Shown here: positions 57,274 to 64,000 of the stretch, in pieces | Position numbering within the stretch: position 1 is the first letter of the stretch | How the letters are laid out: each line of letters starts with the position of its first letter | Source of the DNA: AP-15 sp963772965 | Lineage (GTDB): Bacteria > Pseudomonadota > Alphaproteobacteria > ATCC43930 > CGMCC-115725 | Direction: 5' to 3' | Length of the DNA stretch: 64,000 bases | NCBI GenBank assembly: GCA_963772965.1 | Contig: CAVYZU010000010.1 | Span: forward strand, 23,124-87,123 | Made by a program: the position numbers and the translations under genes | Notes under the pieces: model-generated | What the model saw: the letters and a program-made list of their open reading frames with translations, nothing else | Databases searched by the model: none | What the model was told of the DNA's origin: nothing

Positions 57274-57409
57274 CTTCGCCCAGGCCTCCGGCCATCGGCG
57301 GCGTTGACAACCAACGCTCCTACGCTAAAGCTACGCGCTCAATTGGGCGCGGATCGCGCCAGTTTCAACACAAAGCCGCTTGCGTAACCCCGGACTTCCT
57401 GACCGAGCC

Positions 57410-57916
57410 ATGCCCGTTTTACGAACCCTACCCCCAGTCGTTGCAATCACCGTAGCGATCACGCTGTCTGCTTGCTCCACCAGCGTTGAGCAACGCGGCA
57501 ACTTGCCGCCTCGAGATGAGATGACTCAGATCCATCCCGGCAAGACCACGAAAGACCAAGTGGTCAAGATATTGGGCACGCCGTCGAGCGTCGGCGTCTT
57601 TAACGAAAAGAATTGGTACTACATCAGCGAACGGACAAAACAGTTCGCGTTTTTCAAGCCGCAAGTGACGGACCAACAGGTATATGTTGTTAGTTTTAAC
57701 GATGACGGGGTCGTCAAAGCCGTTGATCACAAGAAGTTACAGGATGGACAAGAGGTCGTCCCGGTCGCCCGCGTCACCCCAGCTCCGGGCCGGGAATTGA
57801 CTTTCCTCGAACAGCTGCTCGGTAACCTGGGCAAGTTCAACGGCGGAGGCGGGGGTGGCGAGACCAGTGGGGCGAGTGCACGGCCCGCCGGTCCAAATCC
57901 GTACAGCAACGAGTAG
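57410..57916 (+). CDS. bamE: Outer membrane assembly lipoprotein BamE
   Basis: 168 residues from ATG 57410. Signal peptide and lipobox LSACS (Cys at about 22); SmpA/OmlA domain HPGKTTKDQVVKILGTPSS, NEKNWYYISERTKQFAFFKP, QVYVVSFNDDGVV. The Gly-rich, disordered tail is long for the family. Component of the beta-barrel assembly machine. Confidence 0.9.
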   Translation: MPVLRTLPPVVAITVAITLSACSTSVEQRGNLPPRDEMTQIHPGKTTKDQVVKILGTPSSVGVFNEKNWYYISERTKQFAFFKPQVTDQQVYVVSFNDDGVVKAVDHKKLQDGQEVVPVARVTPAPGRELTFLEQLLGNLGKFNGGGGGGETSGASARPAGPNPYSNE

Positions 57917-57956
57917 CAGGCCCTGGCGGCAGCAGAGCCTGGCGGCCTCGCGCTGC

Positions 57957-60076
<2,120 letters not shown>

Positions 60077-60221
60077 ACGAGAGCTCACGACCAGCGAATT
60101 CAGGAACCTCCGCCACCCAGCTGGGCAGATCGGGGCAGCGGAACATGGCAGAAGCGTATTCCTTGGGCAACAGTGCAGCAAGCAGCCGTAATTGCCGCTT
60201 TGGCTGCCGGTTAGCTGAGGA

Positions 60222-61230
60222 TCAGAAGTGGCGGTATCCGGCGGCCTCGACCGCGACTTCGGAACCGGCCGCATCGACCAGCCGCACACCCCGGCCGGTC
60301 TCGATCCGGCCAATCTTCGTTATCCGCAAGGCGAGCCGCGATCCAATGCCGCGCACAGCTTCCGCCGCCTGCCGGCGCCGCCGTGAACAACAGTTCGTAG
60401 TCGTCGCCGCCGGTAGCCAATCGCGCCGGCGACCTCAGGCTCCAGCATTGCTACAACCTGACGCGCTGCCGTCGACATCGGCAATGCCGGCAAGTCGACA
60501 ATCGCGGCAACATGCGAGGTCTCGCAGATGTGGCCGAGATCGGCGAGCAGCCCGTCGGAAACATCGATCATCGCATGCGCGATGCCGGCGAGCGCCGGCC
60601 CCAGACGCGATGCGCGGCTCGGGCAGCTGAAAGCGACTGAATCAAGTGGCTGCGCGATGTTCGCCTGACAAGCTCGCGGATAGCCGCCGCGCAAGACGCC
60701 GAGCCCGAGATAAGCGTCGCCGATCGTGCCGGAAACCCAGACCGTCATCACCGGGCCGGGCGCCACTGCGGCGGATTTCGGCGCCGGCCGCGACCTCGCC
60801 GATCGCGGTCAGCGAAAGCGCCGCCGGCCCGGGCGTCGAAACCAAATCGCCGCCGAGCAGGTCGACCCCGAAGAGCCGCTGATCGTCGCCGAGCCCGCGG
60901 GCAAAAGCTCTCGACCCAGTCGGCGCCGAGCGAGGTCGGCAGTGCCGTCGTCAGCAAATAATGCAGCGGCCGCGCGCCCATCGCCGCCAGATCCGAGAGA
61001 TTGACCCGCAGCAGTTTTCTGGCGACGAGATCGGGCGGGTCTTCGGCCAGGAAATGCACGCCGGCGACAATGGCATCGGCGGTCATCACCAGCCGATGGC
61101 CGGCGCGGCAATCGACGAGTGCTGCGTCGTCGAGCAGCCCAAGCCCGCCGGGTCCGGCAAGCGGGGCGAAAAACGGCGAATGCGCTCGAACTCGCCCAGC
61201 CCCGCGGTCAGCGGTCGGCGCACTCTGCAC
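60222..61230 (-). CDS. thiL: Thiamine-monophosphate kinase, several apparent frameshifts
   Basis: GTG start 61230. The product is spread over frames: LGEFERIRRF / FAPLAGPGGLGLLDDAALVD, TADAIVAGVHFLAEDPPDLV, ARKLLRVNLSDLAAMGARPL, VSTPGPAALSLTAIGEVAAG, MIDVSDGLLADLGHICETSH, and GGDDYELLFTAAPAGG to the end. Extra or missing bases lie near 61200, 61157, about 60900-60950, 60760 and 60360. Their net effect restores about 335 residues, the normal size. Makes thiamine pyrophosphate. Confidence 0.8.
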
Positions 61231-61237
61231 CGAACCT

Positions 61238-61748
61238 CTACATATCCGCCGGGCGCAAGGCTGCGGGCGAGCCGGTCAAGGACGCCATTGGCGAGCGCCG
61301 GCTCCTTGCCGGTAAAGAAGGCGTGGGCGATCGAGGTATATTCGCTGATCGACACCCGCGCCGGCACATCCGCGCGGTGCACCAGCTCCCAGGCGCCGGC
61401 GCGCAGGATCGCGCGCAACACCGAATCGAGCCGCGCCAGCGGCCAATCCTCGACCAGCGCGGCCGAGATGTCAGCATCGAGCCGCTCGTGATCGGCCGCG
61501 ACCCCGCGCACGATATCGGCAAAAAACGCCGGGTCGGCCTCGGCCAGCTGGTCGCCCTCGATCTCCTGGCCGAGCCGGTAGCGGGCGAATTCGCGCACGA
61601 CCGCTTCGGTGCCGAGCGCCGGGTTCAGCTCGAGCTGATAGAGCGCCTGCACCGCCGCGAGCCGGGCCACTGTGCGCCGCCGCCCGCCGAGCCGCGGCCG
61701 TCCGGCGCGCGGTGGTATGGTCGCTTGCCGTATTCGTGCCGTGCTCAT
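61238..61748 (-). CDS. nusB: Transcription antitermination protein NusB, one apparent frameshift
   Basis: From ATG 61748: RRTVARLAAVQALYQLELNP, QLAEADPAFFADIVRGVAAD, LDSVLRAILRAGAWELVHRA, RVSISEYTSIAHAFFTGKEP, NGVLDRLARSL. One extra T near 61251 hides the end LRPADM-stop at 61238. The corrected length is 169 residues. It binds boxA RNA with S10. Overlap-close to ribH and thiL in the usual order. Confidence 0.88.
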
Positions 61749-61758
61749 CCGGCGCTCG

Positions 61759-62208
61759 TCATCCGGCGCCCGGTGCAAAGCGCCGCTTCAGCTCGACGAT
61801 CGCGAGGCAGGCGCGCACCGCCGCGCCGGCGTGGTCGCGCCCTTCGGGGGCGGCGCGCGCCAATGCCTGGGCTTCGTTTTCGCAGGTCAGGATGCCGTAG
61901 CCGATCGCCAGCCCATCGCGAACCGCCAGGTCCATGCAAGCCGCGCGCGCTCTCGGCGCAGATATGGTCGTAATGCGTGGTCTCGCCGCGGATCACGCAG
62001 CCGAGCGCGACATAGCCGTCGAACCGGTCGGTTGCCCTGGCGACGAGCGCGATCGCCGCCGGAATCTCGAACGAGCCCGGCACCTGGACGACTCTCATGG
62101 CTGGCGCCGCCGTCGGTCAGCGCGCGCTCGGCCCCGCGCCGCAACAAGGCGGCAATATGCGCGTAATAAGGCGCCTCGACGACCAGGATATGGGGCGGCT
62201 CGGTTCAT
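61759..62208 (-). CDS. ribH: 6,7-dimethyl-8-ribityllumazine synthase, several apparent frameshifts
   Basis: Restored reading: EPPHILVVEAPYYAHIAALL, then VVQVPGSFEIPAAIALVARA, DGYVALGCVIRGETTHYDHI, AESARGLMDLAVRDGLAIGY, then frame change to the end ELKRRFAPGAG at 61759. Net 149 residues, normal for lumazine synthase. The ATG overlaps the ribE stop (ATGA). Confidence 0.85.
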
Positions 62209-62834
62209 GGCGTTGCGCCCGGATCCGGCGAGCCTGGTGCCGCCAGGCGCCGAGACACAGAGCCGCGCCACATAGCGGGCGATCATGTCGATTTCGAGGT
62301 TCATCCGTTGACCCGGCCGGGCCTCGTTGAAATTGGTGCAGGCGAGCGTGTGCGGGATGATGTTGACCCCGAAACCGATTGCCGGACGATCTCGTTGACG
62401 GTCAGGCTGACGCCGTCGAGCGCCACCGAGCCTTTGGCGGCAATAAACGGCATCAGCGCTGCCGGCGCCTCGAAGACGAAACGAACCGACTCGGCCTCGG
62501 GCCGCCGCTCGACGATCCGCCGCCAGCCCGTCGACATGGCCGGAGACGAGATGCCCGCCCAATTCGTCGCCGAGCCGCAGCGACTGTTCGAGATTGACTG
62601 GCGTGCCCTCGGCCCAGCCGCCGATCGTCGTGCGCGCCAGCGTTTCGGCCGAAGCCTGCACCGTAAAGGCGCCCTCCTCGACGCAATTACTGTCAGGCAC
62701 GGGCCCGAACACGCGATCGAGGCGCCGATCGCAATCGCCGCGGTGTCGAAATGGGTGGCGATGGTCAGCTCGGCAAGCGCGCCCTGCCGGATCCGCCGCA
62801 CCCGTCCGATATCGGTAATGATGCCGGTAAACAT
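62205..62834 (-). CDS. ribE: Riboflavin synthase alpha chain, several apparent frameshifts
   Basis: MFTGIITDIGRVRRIRQGAL and ASIACSGPCLTV are in one frame, EEGAFTVQASAETLARTTIG and LGDELGGHLVSGHVDGLA in a second, AKGSVALDGVSLTVNEIV in the first again, and FGVNIIPHTLACTNFNEARP, GQRMNLEIDMIARYVARL in the second. Shifts lie near 62700, 62530 and 62385. Net 209 residues in two tandem repeats, as expected. Makes riboflavin from two lumazines. Confidence 0.85.
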
Positions 62835-63004
62835 AGGTGCGAGGTTACGGGGCCGGCCGCCGATTTACCAGCCGCCTTTCCATGCGCCCGGGTCAGCAGC
62901 CACCAGCGTCGGGAAATCGGATGCCGAAACGCCGACAAGCGCGGGTTCGGCGAGGCCCCTTTTTGCGAGATGCTGCGGCTCGCGATTACCGATCTCCGTG
63001 ACCG

Positions 63005-64000
63005 CTACCGCATGCGCGCGCCCGGGTCCATCCCCAGATACACCCGGCCGCCGATCGGGTACCACTCGGGCGCGAGGGTGACCGTCTGGCCGACGACGTG
63101 CAGGTCGCGCCAGCATTCGGCTAGCCGGCTTGCGCGCTTGAATGACGTGCTGCCGCCGTGCCGGTACACCAAGTCCATCGCCTCACGCGCGCTGTCGGCG
63201 GCGTAGGTCGAGGCCAGCCGGCAACGCGCCCGCTGCTCGAGCGTCGTTTCTTCGGCCGGCCGCGATCGTGTTCCATAGCTCGGTGATCATCGCGTGCGGT
63301 AGGCGCGCCCGGCGTTCAGGATCGCGTCGGCCCGCCCGACTGCGTCTTGGACCTGCGGGTTGTCGCACAGCAACGCGCCGGTCCGGCCGCGCGGCGTCTT
63401 GCCGCCGGCGAGGTCGATCAGCGCGTCGAGCCCGGCCCGCGCGATACCGGTGATGACCGCGCTGTGGTGCGGCCCGACCCAGCACTGCACTGGCAGCTGA
63501 TAGGACAGCCCCGGCCAGCGCGACCACTGATTGTCGAGGGGGATGCCGACTTGCGGCATCGTTCGCCGCTCCGGCAAGAAAACATTCTCGACCGTCCAGT
63601 CGAAGCTGCCGGTGCCGCGCAGTCCGGCCACATCCCAGCTCCCCGGCACGATTTCCGCTTCCGCGCGCGAAAACACGCCACGCCAATAGAGTGAGCCGCC
63701 TTCCGGGTGGCGCCGCGGCTGGCCGTCATCACCCAGCACCTGAAAGCTGCCCAGCATCCAGCTAGCCTCCTGGCAGCCGCTGCCGAACTGCCACCTGCCG
63801 CTAACCCGGTATCCGCCAGCAACCGGCACCGCCTGGCCGCCGCCCGGCACCGCGGTGCCGGCGATGATCGTGTCGGCGCGCTTAGCGTAGATCTCGTGCA
63901 CCCCCTCATCGGGCAAGCCGAGCGTCACCAGCTGGCCGACACCGCCGTTGCCGAGGTTCCAGCCGACCGAGCCGGCGCCTTCGGCCAACAGCTCGACGAC
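63005..64000 (-). CDS. Acyl-CoA dehydrogenase-type flavoprotein (monooxygenase oxygenase-component-like), 5' end beyond window, frameshifted
   Basis: LAEGAGSVGWNLGNGGVGQL, GYRVSGRWQFGSGCQEASWM, RGTGSFDWTVENVFLPERRT, QCWVGPHHSAVITGIARAGL, then frame changes near 63285 and 63245 into MITELWNTIAAGRR, EQRARCRLASTYAADSAREA and the end PEWYPIGGRVYLGMDPGARM at 63005. The C-terminus fits the acyl-CoA dehydrogenase 2 family that contains flavin-dependent aromatic and dibenzothiophene monooxygenases. The N-terminus is outside the window. Confidence 0.78.

Overview
The window is GC-rich, gene-dense bacterial DNA. The gene order on the right (ribE-ribH-nusB-thiL-hppA; bamE divergent from a ubiquinol-cytochrome c chaperone; yceD-rpmF-plsX-fabH-ihfA followed by tRNA-Pro; era-recO-parC) is typical of Alphaproteobacteria, probably Rhodospirillales or a relative. 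The CBP3-type chaperone, IHF-alpha, the K+-independent H+-pyrophosphatase and the cobalamin-dependent ribonucleotide reductase agree with this. I cannot place it to genus.

Layout. 1-11.6 kb: the start of a catalase-family gene, small metabolic enzymes, an MlaC-like periplasmic lipid carrier, and three winged-helix regulators, two of them tandem 950-residue wHTH-ATPase-TPR paralogs. 11.6-13.6 kb: a thiolase remnant, short repeats and a membrane protein. 13.6-22.3 kb: two related IS630-family elements bracket a 6 kb block that is the most interesting part of the window. On the minus strand it encodes a zinc-finger/RMF-like protein, a basic coiled-coil protein, a family B DNA polymerase, an 80-residue protein, an HNH nuclease and a Cas1-family integrase with a C-terminal zinc finger. 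A divergent two-HTH regulator sits behind a promoter with a palindromic operator. No Cas2, no effector genes and no CRISPR array are visible. Cas1 + PolB + HNH + HTH is the gene set of a casposon, a transposon whose integrase is Cas1. 22.3-23.8 kb: a broken type III modification methyltransferase. 23.9-28.5 kb: glycogen-debranching-type enzyme, TetR and an FAD monooxygenase. 28.7-37.6 kb: a peptide-type ABC transporter operon with three tandem substrate-binding paralogs. 37.9-42.0 kb: a degenerate HtrA-like protein with a LuxR partner, cupin, MFS transporter and phosphoribosyltransferase. 42.0-43.6 kb: a small accessory patch with a DUF433 protein and an overlapping membrane protein + TIR-like (DUF1863) pair, a candidate defence module. 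43.6-64 kb: housekeeping genes, ending in a partial acyl-CoA dehydrogenase-type gene.

An important caveat is that many genes, including core ones such as recO, hppA, nrdJ, nusB, thiL, ribH and ribE, carry apparent single-base frameshifts, mostly in short homopolymers. Undoing one base restores family-typical lengths. This looks like consensus error rather than decay, so the broken cas1 and polB of the casposon-like element should be presumed possibly intact. Coordinates for such genes span the whole restored gene.
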